Below are positions 1-6,340 of a stretch of 9,411 nucleotides of DNA, in pieces. Positions within the stretch are counted from its first letter, which is position 1, and each line of letters opens with the position of its first letter. The DNA is from Methanobacteriota archaeon (GTDB lineage: Archaea; Thermoplasmatota; Poseidoniia; Poseidoniales; Poseidoniaceae). Made by a program: the position numbers and the translations under genes. The DNA lies in contig NZMM01000017.1 of NCBI GenBank assembly GCA_002694585.1, positions 13,070-22,480 on the forward strand, in the 5' to 3' direction. Under the pieces are notes generated by a model. That model was not told the DNA's origin, did no database searches, and saw only the letters and a program-made list of their open reading frames with translations.

Positions 1-2
1 GG

Positions 3-707
3 TTCGCTGTATTCGACGTGAGCATCGGTGCGGAAGTGGTGGCGCACCCGGAAGTGCAAGCCGACCGGAACCAGGTGCGGAAGAGGTCGCCCCTCGACGT
101 GGGCGATGGCAGCCGCCGCGAGCACCGTTCGCATCGGTCCGGTTCGAAAGCGGATTGGGTGGGCCTCGTCGTGGGCCGTACCCTCAGGGAACAAGGCAGC
201 ACCATGACCGTACGAGATGCCACGAGCAAGGTTGAGCAAGGTGCGTCCGTTGAGGTTCTGGGCTTCTTCCTTGGAAAAGCCGCCCCGCAACAATTCCGCT
301 TTGCGCACAACGGGTTGCACCGCCATGCGTCGCGTCCAAAAGCTCAGGATTGGGCGGGTCACGAGGTCGTGCCGACCACCGATCACGAAGTGGCTGGGGT
401 GGGTCAGCATGATGGCAAGGGGGTCCATGAGGGCGTTCACGTGCCATGCGCAGCACATCGCGCCCCGATCGTGGTCCAAACGTTCCAGCCCTTCGCTGGT
501 CATGGACTTGAATTGCCCGCGTGCAACGATCCGAAGCAGCACGAAGGCCAGTTTGGTCCAAAATGGCGAGCCGGGAATGGCCCGATCCCACCGTGGTTGC
601 GGCACGGACATCAAGGCATCCAGCCGCACCTTCGAACTCGCTTTGGTCAACGTCGGCAAGGCTTCACCGTGGTGGTCCACGGAGCCGTCCTCGCCGATGC
701 TGGTCAT
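3..707 (-). CDS. PlsC-like acyltransferase with HX5D motif (C-terminus cut by window edge)
   Basis: This is a phospholipid/glycerol-phosphate acyltransferase-like protein (LPLAT superfamily), expected to move a fatty acyl group onto glycerol-3-phosphate or lysophosphatidate at the membrane. The 235 residues present show the catalytic block as HVNALMD (residues 89-95), with five rather than four residues between His and Asp. It is followed by PLAI, an arginine-containing block near 125-135 (FWTRRMAVQPVVR) and the block FPEGTAHDE at 173-181. The HX5D spacing together with FPEGT-HDE fits the subgroup that includes yeast Gat1/Gat2 and bacterial proteins with HPNSLIDP-type blocks. A hydrophobic stretch at 52-62 may be a membrane anchor. 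The chosen ATG overlaps the HIT gene stop as ATGA; an internal ATG at codon 33 is an alternative start. The stop lies beyond the left edge. The superfamily is clear; the acyl donor and acceptor are unknown. Confidence 0.85.
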   Translation of the reverse strand, partial: MTSIGEDGSVDHHGEALPTLTKASSKVRLDALMSVPQPRWDRAIPGSPFWTKLAFVLLRIVARGQFKSMTSEGLERLDHDRGAMCCAWHVNALMDPLAIMLTHPSHFVIGGRHDLVTRPILSFWTRRMAVQPVVRKAELLRGGFSKEEAQNLNGRTLLNLARGISYGHGAALFPEGTAHDEAHPIRFRTGPMRTVLAAAAIAHVEGRPLPHLVPVGLHFRVRHHFRTDAHVEYSE

Positions 708-1132
708 GCCTTCACCAAGTCCTGCGACCAAGCGGCCAACGCCTCGTCGTCCGCCCGACCTCCCTGAGCATCCGGCCAGAGGGCGGGCAACGAGCGGCCA
801 CCATCGCCTGAGGTCCGCGGCAGCACGTGGACGTGCACGTGCGGCACCTCTTGGCCTGCACCCGCTCCGTCGTGAATCAACACAAGGAAATCCTCGGTGT
901 TGAACACCGCGCTCAAACGTCGCTGAACCTCGGCCACGCCGTCCATCAGGCATCTGCGCTCGTCGGGCTGGAGGTCGGCCAATCGGGGCACACCGCGTTC
1001 GGGAACGACAAGGGTGTGCCCCGGACGTCGAGGAAAGACATCGAGGAAGGCGTACCAGCCTTGACCGCGTGCCACAGGGTGGGACGGAAGGCTCCCCTGG
1101 ACGATCCGTTCGAACAGTGTTGCCTCGCCCAT
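704..1132 (-). CDS. HIT-family protein (histidine triad nucleotide hydrolase/transferase)
   Basis: This 142-residue protein has the typical length and layout of a HIT-family nucleotide-binding enzyme, which usually hydrolyses or transfers nucleoside monophosphates from substrates such as AMP-lysine, adenosine phosphoramidates or dinucleoside polyphosphates. The N-terminal strand (LFERIVQGSLPSHPV, from residue 6) and the central GHTLVVP (38-44) are family landmarks. The catalytic region runs through HDGAGAGQEVP into HVHVH at 98-102 and LPR. The CxxC cysteines often present in the N-terminal 'CIFCKI' strand are absent (residues TLFERI), so no zinc site is expected there. ATG at 1132 is chosen because homology begins just after it; non-ATG in-frame codons reach back to 1195 but would overlap the flavoprotein gene, and no start here has a clear ribosome binding site. 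Its stop overlaps the start of the acyltransferase gene, so the two are probably translationally coupled. The exact substrate is unknown. Confidence 0.92.
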   Translation of the reverse strand: MGEATLFERIVQGSLPSHPVARGQGWYAFLDVFPRRPGHTLVVPERGVPRLADLQPDERRCLMDGVAEVQRRLSAVFNTEDFLVLIHDGAGAGQEVPHVHVHVLPRTSGDGGRSLPALWPDAQGGRADDEALAAWSQDLVKA

Positions 1133-1164
1133 GGGCGTGCGTGGCACGACGCCGACTTCAATCC

Positions 1165-2799
1165 TCACGCCGATTCGGAGGGTGCGAGGACCCAATGACC
1201 CGAGATGCCCTTGCGCACCGCGAGGGTGTCGGTGGTGCCGTCAGAGGAGACCAGGGTGTGGTGCATCTGATCCACGTCCATGTCGGGGTGATCATGGCGC
1301 ACGTAGACGCCACGGGATTCGGTGCGCGCCATGGCGCTCTGAATCATCGCACGGGCCTGTTGAACGCCATGTTGTGCTGCGAGCACGCCTTCAAAATTGG
1401 CGTTCGCCACCAGCGACTGATCGTCGAGATGGAGGGCTTCTGCGGACACCGCGAGGTGCTCGACGGTGTCCAAAGCAGCCGCCAATTCATCGGCTGACGT
1501 GCCCCCGTCAAACACGCTGCGAACGAGGGCGCTGACCGCTGAGGTCACGGCCCCGGTGCGGACCACGCCGTCTTCGCTTTCAGCAGGTGACATCATGGCA
1601 GCGACATCGGCTTCTGCTTGTTGAACGGCTTCTGCGACAGCGGTGGAGCCGCCGTGTGCTTGGTCAACCAGCCACGCTGCAGCTGAGGCGCCGGCCGCTC
1701 GGCCGGACGTCAGCGCGTCGAGGACAAGGTTGCCGGGCAGGAGGCCGGCGCCGTGAAGGCCGGTGCACGCCGTTCCGCCCGCGGCATAGAGGCCGGTGAA
1801 CCAGCGGGACCATGATCCGATGACCGCACGACCTTCTTCGTCAACCGGAATGCCGCCAAGGCTGGCGTACGCCCGAGGTTCGATGGCCACGGTCTGTCGG
1901 TCTGCATCCACGCCAAGGCGTTGAGCCAACAAGCGGAAGGTGGCGTCGTACCACGGCCGCGCTTCCCCGAGGTCGCGAAGGTCAATCACGGCCTCCTTCG
2001 CCGTGCGGACCGCATTCACTGCGGACGTCAGGTCATCACCGAGGTCGATGGGGCTGCCGTCCGCTTCACAGACCACGGCGCCATCCGCAAGAAGGCCCAG
2101 TGGGAGGGTCATCGAAGTGTCCCGAACACCGAGCGGCGTTGAGGCAAGGAATTCCATGTCGCGGAGCGGGAGGTCTGCGTCGAGGGCCAGCGCCAAGCCG
2201 TGTCCGCCACGGCCCGTGTGGGCGAGGTCTGAAGCGCCTCCATCTGCAAGGATCAGCGCCTTGCACTGCAAGCCAAGGATGCGCCCGCCGGTCAGGTCTG
2301 CGACCACGATGCCCTGCACGCGCTGCCCGGTGTGGACCAATCGGAGCGGGACCTGGTCGCTGCGGCGCACCACGCCATGGCGCATGCACTGCTCTTCCAT
2401 CACCTGCTGGAGTTCACGAGAATCGGCGTCGCCCGACCCGACGACGCGCGGCTGGCCGTGACCGGGCAGTCGACGCACCTGAGGCAACCCTCGCAGGTCG
2501 CGACGAAAGATGACGCCGCGGCGCTCGAGGAGGTCGGTCTCGCGAACGGCCGAAGCGGTCACGCTGGCCACGATGTCTTGGTCGGAGAGGAAGGCACCGG
2601 AGCGAATCGTGTCCTCTCGGTGACCGCGATTGGTCGACTCGTCGATGGCCGCGGCAAGGCCGTCGGCCATGCGTGGATCGCGCCGTCCAAGAGCCTCGGC
2701 GGTCATCAACAACACGCTCGCGCCTTCACTGGCCGCGTTGGCCGCGGCGGCAAGTCCTGCTGGCCCGTCCCCAAGCACCACAACGTCCCAGACTTCCAC
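1165..2799 (-). CDS. Divergent SdhA/FrdA-family flavoprotein lacking the usual active-site residues
   Basis: This 544-residue FAD-binding protein belongs to the succinate dehydrogenase/fumarate reductase flavoprotein family. It shows an N-terminal dinucleotide-binding motif (VVLGDGPAGLAAA, residues 7-19), the ILADGGA segment near 183-189, the GLHGAG region near 347-352 with a preceding LYAAGG, and a C-terminal ARTESRG segment like the SdhA C-terminal domain. The reactive positions differ. The stretch where SdhA has SHTVAAQGG reads DPRMADG (41-47), so the covalent FAD histidine is missing. The HPTG motif reads TPLG (221-224), HYTMGGI reads YASLGGI (311-317), and GANRLG reads GAGLLP. FAD is probably bound non-covalently and the substrate is unlikely to be succinate or fumarate. 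No iron-sulfur or membrane-anchor subunit is encoded nearby. GTG at 2799 is chosen because GGAGG lies 7 nt upstream; an in-frame GTG at 2847 is possible. Family is confident; function is unknown. Confidence 0.88.
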   Translation of the reverse strand: MEVWDVVVLGDGPAGLAAAANAASEGASVLLMTAEALGRRDPRMADGLAAAIDESTNRGHREDTIRSGAFLSDQDIVASVTASAVRETDLLERRGVIFRRDLRGLPQVRRLPGHGQPRVVGSGDADSRELQQVMEEQCMRHGVVRRSDQVPLRLVHTGQRVQGIVVADLTGGRILGLQCKALILADGGASDLAHTGRGGHGLALALDADLPLRDMEFLASTPLGVRDTSMTLPLGLLADGAVVCEADGSPIDLGDDLTSAVNAVRTAKEAVIDLRDLGEARPWYDATFRLLAQRLGVDADRQTVAIEPRAYASLGGIPVDEEGRAVIGSWSRWFTGLYAAGGTACTGLHGAGLLPGNLVLDALTSGRAAGASAAAWLVDQAHGGSTAVAEAVQQAEADVAAMMSPAESEDGVVRTGAVTSAVSALVRSVFDGGTSADELAAALDTVEHLAVSAEALHLDDQSLVANANFEGVLAAQHGVQQARAMIQSAMARTESRGVYVRHDHPDMDVDQMHHTLVSSDGTTDTLAVRKGISGHWVLAPSESA

Positions 2800-2806
2800 T
2801 TCGATG

Positions 2807-2811
2807 CCTCC
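2807..2811 (-). promoter_or_regulatory. Ribosome binding site of the flavoprotein gene
   Basis: GGAGG ends 7 nt before the GTG at 2799. This is the reason for preferring that GTG over the in-frame GTG at 2847, which has no comparable site. The resulting N-terminus (MEVWDVVVLG) begins directly at the first strand of the FAD-binding fold, as expected for this family. Confidence 0.65.
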
Positions 2812-2857
2812 GACAAGCGCGCGACGGAGGGACGCGCCATAAGGCACGCGCTTGGAC

Positions 2858-4264
2858 CTACGCTTCTTCTTCTCCGGCCAGAGGGTCGCCGGTGCGTTTC
2901 GGAAGCGGCCATTCGTTGATGGAACGGACCGTCACCAGACGACGAACAAGGGCCCTCGCACTGCTTCTCGCCGTCGGCCGAAGCTCGGTCCTGAGCACCC
3001 GAGCGTCGATGAGTCGGCCATGGCCGTCCTTGAGGTGCACCTGAACACGGGTTGACCCGCGCAGTGTGGTGGGCCACGCCAAGCGGAACCAGAGCATCGT
3101 TGAGCGGTCGACGTGCTCCACCATACGGTCCATCGCCGCGCGACGATCCTTGCCCTGCAAGTCGATGGGGGTCTCGAGGGCTCTGCAGCCTTCAACGACC
3201 ACGCGCTGGTCGCGCCTTGACGGCTCGCCACCAGGTGCGAGGATTTCGATGTGGGCAGGGACGCGCCCCTCACCCCAGTGATGGACGAGGACGAAGAGGT
3301 GACCAGTACCGCGCTCGCACACCGGCCCCAGCGCGGTGTCGACGCGCCAATCCCGGCCCGTTCTGCGGACGGTGCCTCCCACGACGTCCCCGAGAAGGCG
3401 GGTAAGGAGCAAAGCGGCATTGGGTTGTGACGCCAATGCGTGCTGAATGAGGCGCTGCACGGAACGCCAATTCATGACCGCGCCCTCGTCAAGCAACAGA
3501 CGGTCCACGGTCGGTTGGCCGAGCAGATCATCGAGGTGGCCCATGGCCGCGGCGTCATCGAGGTGGCCGTCATGGTGGAGGGCCAGGATGAGCAGGGTGC
3601 GCTCGCGGACGAGGCGAGGGCCACGGGGGTCCAAAGCGGCCCTCACCAGTTCGTTGCACCATGCCCGCCAGTCGATGACCAGGTCGGGGTCGAGGTGAGC
3701 GAGGACGAGGTCGGACAGGGTGCCGTCGAATTGTGTGGCGTGGTGGGTGGGCACGAAGGAGATGAGCAAAGGGTACGGGTCCCCAAGCTGCAACATCTTG
3801 TCCGCGGTGATCTGAGCGTGCCACCCTTGAGCCACGCCCGACACGATGACAAGCAGCATCGCAAGGTTCCATCCGACCGAGCCCGTGGTGATGGCGGAAG
3901 CGGTCAACAACAACATGGCGGAGGCCCCAATGAGGAGGGCTTGTGCGGCGTTGACGCGCCGCAATTCATTGATGCCTTCTTGCACCAAATCCAGGCCTGG
4001 TTGTGCCTTGAGGTCGTGCGATTGTCCGTCGGGTCCGCCACCCCACGCGCGGAGTTGAATTCGCGCCCGCAGCACCTGCTGCGTGGCCTCGCCAGCAAGG
4101 GTCGCAAAGGACGTCACGAGCAGGCTGAACGGCGCCCAGATGGCCAGGAGAGCCAGAGGGGAGGAGATGTTGGCGGTGGGCGCTGCGAGGATGACCACGG
4201 AGCCCATCACGAGTGGAATGCACAGCCATTTGCGCCCGAGTTGTGACGCGGTGTGTCGGGCCAT
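2858..4264 (-). CDS. Membrane protein with four predicted helices and a large soluble domain, family not recognised
   Basis: I do not recognise this 468-residue protein. Two hydrophobic segments lie near residues 13-27 and 36-57 (a hairpin split by PTANISSP). Two more lie near 106-125 (AQALLIGASAMLLLTASAI) and 131-147 (NLAMLLVIVSGVAQ), so four helices are predicted in the first third. The linker between the pairs is polar. The remaining roughly 310 residues are soluble in composition, with many His, Asp and Arg residues, and no catalytic motif that I can name. The ATG at 4264 is chosen because GGAG sits 7 nt upstream. The frame stays open upstream to 4516, but that ATG lies inside the tRNA-Arg gene. 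The residues encoded between the tRNA and 4264 look protein-like (for example GEDGIPVPYGEGF), yet contain no ATG, GTG or TTG start that I can find. It is the first gene of a likely run with the flavoprotein, HIT and acyltransferase genes. Confidence 0.75.
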   Translation of the reverse strand: MARHTASQLGRKWLCIPLVMGSVVILAAPTANISSPLALLAIWAPFSLLVTSFATLAGEATQQVLRARIQLRAWGGGPDGQSHDLKAQPGLDLVQEGINELRRVNAAQALLIGASAMLLLTASAITTGSVGWNLAMLLVIVSGVAQGWHAQITADKMLQLGDPYPLLISFVPTHHATQFDGTLSDLVLAHLDPDLVIDWRAWCNELVRAALDPRGPRLVRERTLLILALHHDGHLDDAAAMGHLDDLLGQPTVDRLLLDEGAVMNWRSVQRLIQHALASQPNAALLLTRLLGDVVGGTVRRTGRDWRVDTALGPVCERGTGHLFVLVHHWGEGRVPAHIEILAPGGEPSRRDQRVVVEGCRALETPIDLQGKDRRAAMDRMVEHVDRSTMLWFRLAWPTTLRGSTRVQVHLKDGHGRLIDARVLRTELRPTARSSARALVRRLVTVRSINEWPLPKRTGDPLAGEEEA

Positions 4265-4464
4265 CGCACCGCTCCGCTGACGGATGCGTTCCGCCGCCTT
4301 GAGTTGGGCCTCAGCACGCTTGACGGGGTCCTCGGGTCGGCTGAAGCCTTCCCCGTAGGGAACCGGGATGCCGTCCTCGCCGATCAGGGGCTCACCTCGC
4401 TTCGTCGACGGACGCTCCCGCTTTGAAGGGACCCGCCCCCAGAAGTGGAAAGGTGGCCAATGAG
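4265..4464. other. Interval between tRNA-Arg and the membrane-protein gene
   Basis: About 200 bases without an assigned gene. The minus strand carries GGAG at 4272-4275 (ribosome binding site for the gene starting at 4264) and an open frame continuous with that gene but lacking a usable start codon. No convincing TATA box or terminator was seen. It probably holds the promoter and leader of the membrane-protein operon, or an N-terminal extension begun at an unusual codon. Confidence 0.4.
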
Positions 4465-4538
4465 CGGACGTGGCAGGATTCGAACCCGCGATCCCCGGCT
4501 TAGGAGGCCGGTGCATTATCCAGCTATGCTACACGCCC
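4465..4538 (-). tRNA. tRNA-Arg (anticodon CCT)
   Basis: This 74-nt cloverleaf can be folded by eye. Acceptor strands GGGCGTG and CACGTCC pair with one G-U. The D arm is GCAT/ATGC around AGCTGGATA. The anticodon stem CCGGC/GCCGG encloses the loop CTCCTAA, giving anticodon CCT for AGG codons. The variable loop is 5 nt, and the T arm is GCGGG/CCTGC around TTCGAAT. The discriminator base is G and CCA is not encoded, as is common in archaea. No intron is present. It lies between the stop of the RFC-like gene (4570) and the membrane-protein gene. No clear TATA box was seen just upstream, so it may be processed from a read-through transcript. Confidence 0.96.
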
Positions 4539-4569
4539 GGCCAAACGACCTGCCTGACCCTCATCACGG

Positions 4570-5706
4570 TTACGCAGGCGCAAGGCCCGCACGACGCCCG
4601 ACGTCAGCAAAGCGGTGGAGCATGGCTTCGAGGTGGATGCGAGCGGTGGAGGAGCGGCGCAAGTCAGCATCGGTCTTGGCCACCACGTCAAGCAGTTCGG
4701 CCAAGACGTCGGGTGGAAGGTGGAAGCGACCCTCCACAAGGTGCTGGTGAACGTGTTCGATGACTTGGTCGCCTTCGAGATGATGGGCGTTCATCAGCCG
4801 ATCGAGATGACCCATGGCGCCGTAGAGCACGCGAGTGTTCCTTGCGCCCTGTTTTTCCCAGCGCCAGTCGTGCAGTCGCCCCCGGAGGGCTTCCTCAATG
4901 ACCATGCGCATCTCAACGACTTCCGTTTCCTGAAGCAAACGGCCCAGCGCATTGCGGTCTGTGTGCAAACCGCGGCGAACCAGAAGTTCAGTCACGAACA
5001 GGGCGCGGCGAAGGTCTCCCGACACGACGTGGGCGACGTCCTCGAGCACCGTCGCATCGTCGGCTCCGGCCTGCGCACATGCGTGCTCCAACCGTGACAC
5101 AATCTGCTCGCGGCTCACGGGTGGCATGCGGACGTGCTGCACACGGCTTCGGATGGCGTCGATGAGGCGTGACGGCGTCCGGGCCGTGAACAAAAAGCGA
5201 GAGCTGCCGCTTCCTGACTCCATCATGCGACGAAGGTAGGGCTGGCGCTTTGGCCCAAGATAGTCGGCGTCTTCGATGACGATGAGACGCGAAACCGCTT
5301 GACGGCCTTCGCGCCCCACCGATTCTTCACCGGCCGGAGGTGCATCGTCTTCGCGCTGATCGAACAAGGCGACGTCGAAGGCTTCGAGGCTGGTGCGCCC
5401 AGCAAGGGTGTCCGAAGAACCGCGACCTTCGGGCCGGAGGAAGGATTCGAAGGTGGCCATCGCGCCTGATTTGCGGGCCAAGTCGCGCGCGTTCAGCACG
5501 TGGGTGGTCGAGCGCCAGCCGGGGCCGAGGACCTGCCTGGCGACCAAGCGCCATGCGGCCGTCTTGCCGACACCGGACGGGCCGGACAAGAGCAAATGCG
5601 GCGGGTTGGCCGTCAGGGAAGCCTGAGCCAGAAGATCGCGTACAGCGTCCGTCGTGGCCAGCTCGTCGAAGCGCCGAGGCGCGTACGCACGTAGCCACGA
5701 CGTCAT
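4570..5706 (-). CDS. RFC small-subunit-like clamp-loader AAA+ ATPase, atypical
   Basis: This 378-residue AAA+ protein resembles replication factor C small subunit, which helps load the PCNA sliding clamp onto DNA. N-terminal WLRAYAPRRFDEL matches the family's opening 'W.EKYRP..FDE' segment. Walker A is GPSGVGKT (42-49). The LNARD segment (71-75) corresponds to the family's LNASD. The SR of the arginine-finger SRC motif survives as RSRV (186-189), and GDLRRAL (near 230) is the sensor 2 region. Departures: Walker B reads VIEDAD (143-148) instead of LDEAD, so Asp and Glu are exchanged; the sensor 1 Asn appears to be Arg (FTARTPSR); and the Walker A to B interval is about 30-40 residues longer than usual, containing an acidic, probably disordered stretch near 116-135. 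The protein is longer than the usual ~320 residues. GGAG lies 8 nt before the ATG. It may be a specialised second clamp-loader subunit rather than the main RfcS. Confidence 0.85.
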   Translation of the reverse strand: MTSWLRAYAPRRFDELATTDAVRDLLAQASLTANPPHLLLSGPSGVGKTAAWRLVARQVLGPGWRSTTHVLNARDLARKSGAMATFESFLRPEGRGSSDTLAGRTSLEAFDVALFDQREDDAPPAGEESVGREGRQAVSRLIVIEDADYLGPKRQPYLRRMMESGSGSSRFLFTARTPSRLIDAIRSRVQHVRMPPVSREQIVSRLEHACAQAGADDATVLEDVAHVVSGDLRRALFVTELLVRRGLHTDRNALGRLLQETEVVEMRMVIEEALRGRLHDWRWEKQGARNTRVLYGAMGHLDRLMNAHHLEGDQVIEHVHQHLVEGRFHLPPDVLAELLDVVAKTDADLRRSSTARIHLEAMLHRFADVGRRAGLAPA

Positions 5707-5750
5707 GAGCAGGGCTCCGCGTCAGCGGTCCAAGAAGGGTGCGCTCGTGC

Positions 5751-5906
5751 TCAAACGGCGTCGATGCGCTTCGTGCCGCTGCGGCGCAGCTTCATGAAAA
5801 TGCGCGCACCGCAGGCCTTGCACGAGATGCCGTTCTGGTCGCCACGGAACTGTTCGATCTTGCCGCATTCGGCGCACTTGTAGTCCACGAGTTCGACCAT
5901 GGTCAT
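5751..5906 (-). CDS. rpoP: DNA-directed RNA polymerase subunit P (Rpo12, zinc ribbon)
   Basis: This 51-residue protein matches archaeal RNA polymerase subunit P, the counterpart of eukaryotic Rpb12, a small zinc-binding subunit that helps assemble the polymerase. It has a zinc ribbon made of CAEC (residues 11-14) and CKAC (29-32), followed by the basic tail GARIFMKLR and TKRIDAV, which fits the family's 'CG.R...K.R...V....' ending. Several ATGs are clustered. The one at 5906 is chosen because GGAG (5914-5917) lies 7 nt upstream; ATG at 5900 would give 49 residues. It sits 53 nt after the ubiquitin-like gene and 44 nt before the RFC-like gene, so the three are probably in one transcript. No separate terminator was seen between them. 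Confidence 0.9.
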   Translation of the reverse strand: MTMVELVDYKCAECGKIEQFRGDQNGISCKACGARIFMKLRRSGTKRIDAV

Positions 5907-5959
5907 CCCCATGCTCCGGACGGCGTCCCTGTTTTGAACCTGTCCGTGAGGCTCGCGCC

Positions 5960-6190
5960 TCACTGACCACCGACGAGACCGGGCATCAGACGGATGGCGT
6001 CGGCCGTGTTCAGCTGGTTGTCGTTCAGGGTGCTGGCGTCCACGAGACGGTCGTCGACGAAAATCCACGCCTTGGTCTCGGCCGCGGTGGCCACGATTTC
6101 GGGGCGGGTCATCTGGACCTGGGTGTCGCCGGTGCTGTCGGCGACGGTCACGGTGTAGGTCGGCATGTTGTTTTCTTCTTGGTTTTGCAT
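5960..6190 (-). CDS. Ubiquitin-like beta-grasp protein ending Gly-Gly-Gln
   Basis: This 76-residue protein appears to be a small beta-grasp modifier. Strand-like YTVTVADS (12-19) and TQVQM (23-27) are followed by a short helix-like segment (31-41) and then WIFVDD (42-47). From residue 41 to Gly75 it aligns without a gap to ubiquitin residues 42-76. Shared positions include the IF pair (ubiquitin Ile44-Phe45), L50, D52, T55, L56, D58, L69, L73 and the terminal Gly-Gly. One Gln follows the Gly-Gly, so a protease would have to remove it before activation by an E1-like enzyme. The helix region is about ten residues shorter than in ubiquitin. GGAG ends 8 nt before the chosen ATG; an internal ATG at 6166 would give 68 residues. 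No E1, E2 or JAMM protease is encoded here. Alternatives are a MoaD/SAMP-like sulfur carrier or a non-conjugated beta-grasp protein. The fold is inferred from sequence only. Confidence 0.7.
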   Translation of the reverse strand: MQNQEENNMPTYTVTVADSTGDTQVQMTRPEIVATAAETKAWIFVDDRLVDASTLNDNQLNTADAIRLMPGLVGGQ

Positions 6191-6194
6191 GTGC

Positions 6195-6202
6195 ATCACT
6201 CC
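6195..6202 (-). promoter_or_regulatory. Ribosome binding site of the ubiquitin-like gene
   Basis: GGAGTGAT closely resembles the complement of the archaeal 16S rRNA 3' end, with GGAG 8 nt before the ATG at 6190. It decides between that ATG and two others: an ATG at 6196 that is only 2 nt from GGAG, and an ATG at 6166 that lies inside the gene. Confidence 0.6.
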
Positions 6203-6230
6203 AGTTTCTACACGGTCAATGGCTCCACCA

Positions 6231-6238
6231 CTTATGAA
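6231..6238 (-). promoter_or_regulatory. Candidate TATA box for the ubiquitin-like/rpoP/RFC-like operon
   Basis: TTCATAAG on the minus strand, within a pyrimidine-rich context, lies about 44 nt before the ATG at 6190. With the usual archaeal spacing of about 25 nt, transcription would start near 6208, leaving a short leader that still contains the GGAG site. The match to a TATA consensus is partial, so this is tentative. Confidence 0.4.
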
Positions 6239-6324
6239 GGTAGGAAAAGGTAGTCCGCGTTCCGAACCCGTGGCGTGCTTCGACCATGTTTGTGGTCTGC
6301 CTTGACCATCCTTAAGGGCCGGAC

Positions 6325-6332
6325 GGGGAGGT
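6325..6332 (+). promoter_or_regulatory. Ribosome binding site of the GMP synthase glutaminase gene
   Basis: GGGGAGGT lies just before the ATG at 6341, with GGAGG ending 9 nt upstream. This is the strongest Shine-Dalgarno match in the window and fixes the start of the gene. Confidence 0.7.
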
Positions 6333-6340
6333 AAGCCGGC

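Noticed and set aside
18..1198. Long plus-strand open frames at 18-767, 217-903 and 827-1198
   Set aside because: They are opposite-strand shadows of the acyltransferase and HIT genes, whose minus-strand translations carry clear family motifs. The plus-strand products have no recognisable domain.
4265..4516. Extended start of the membrane protein at 4516
   Set aside because: That ATG lies inside the tRNA-Arg gene and the first residues would be translated tRNA. The ATG at 4264 has a well-placed GGAG.
5960..6190. Identification of the Gly-Gly-Gln protein as Pup
   Set aside because: Only the last three residues resemble Pup. Pup is disordered and mostly charged with coiled-coil tendency, while this protein alternates hydrophobic residues as in a beta-grasp fold and aligns with ubiquitin.
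6311..6316. CTTAAG before guaA as a TATA box
   Set aside because: Transcription starting about 25 nt downstream would fall beyond the strong ribosome binding site and leave it untranscribed, so the element does not fit this gene.
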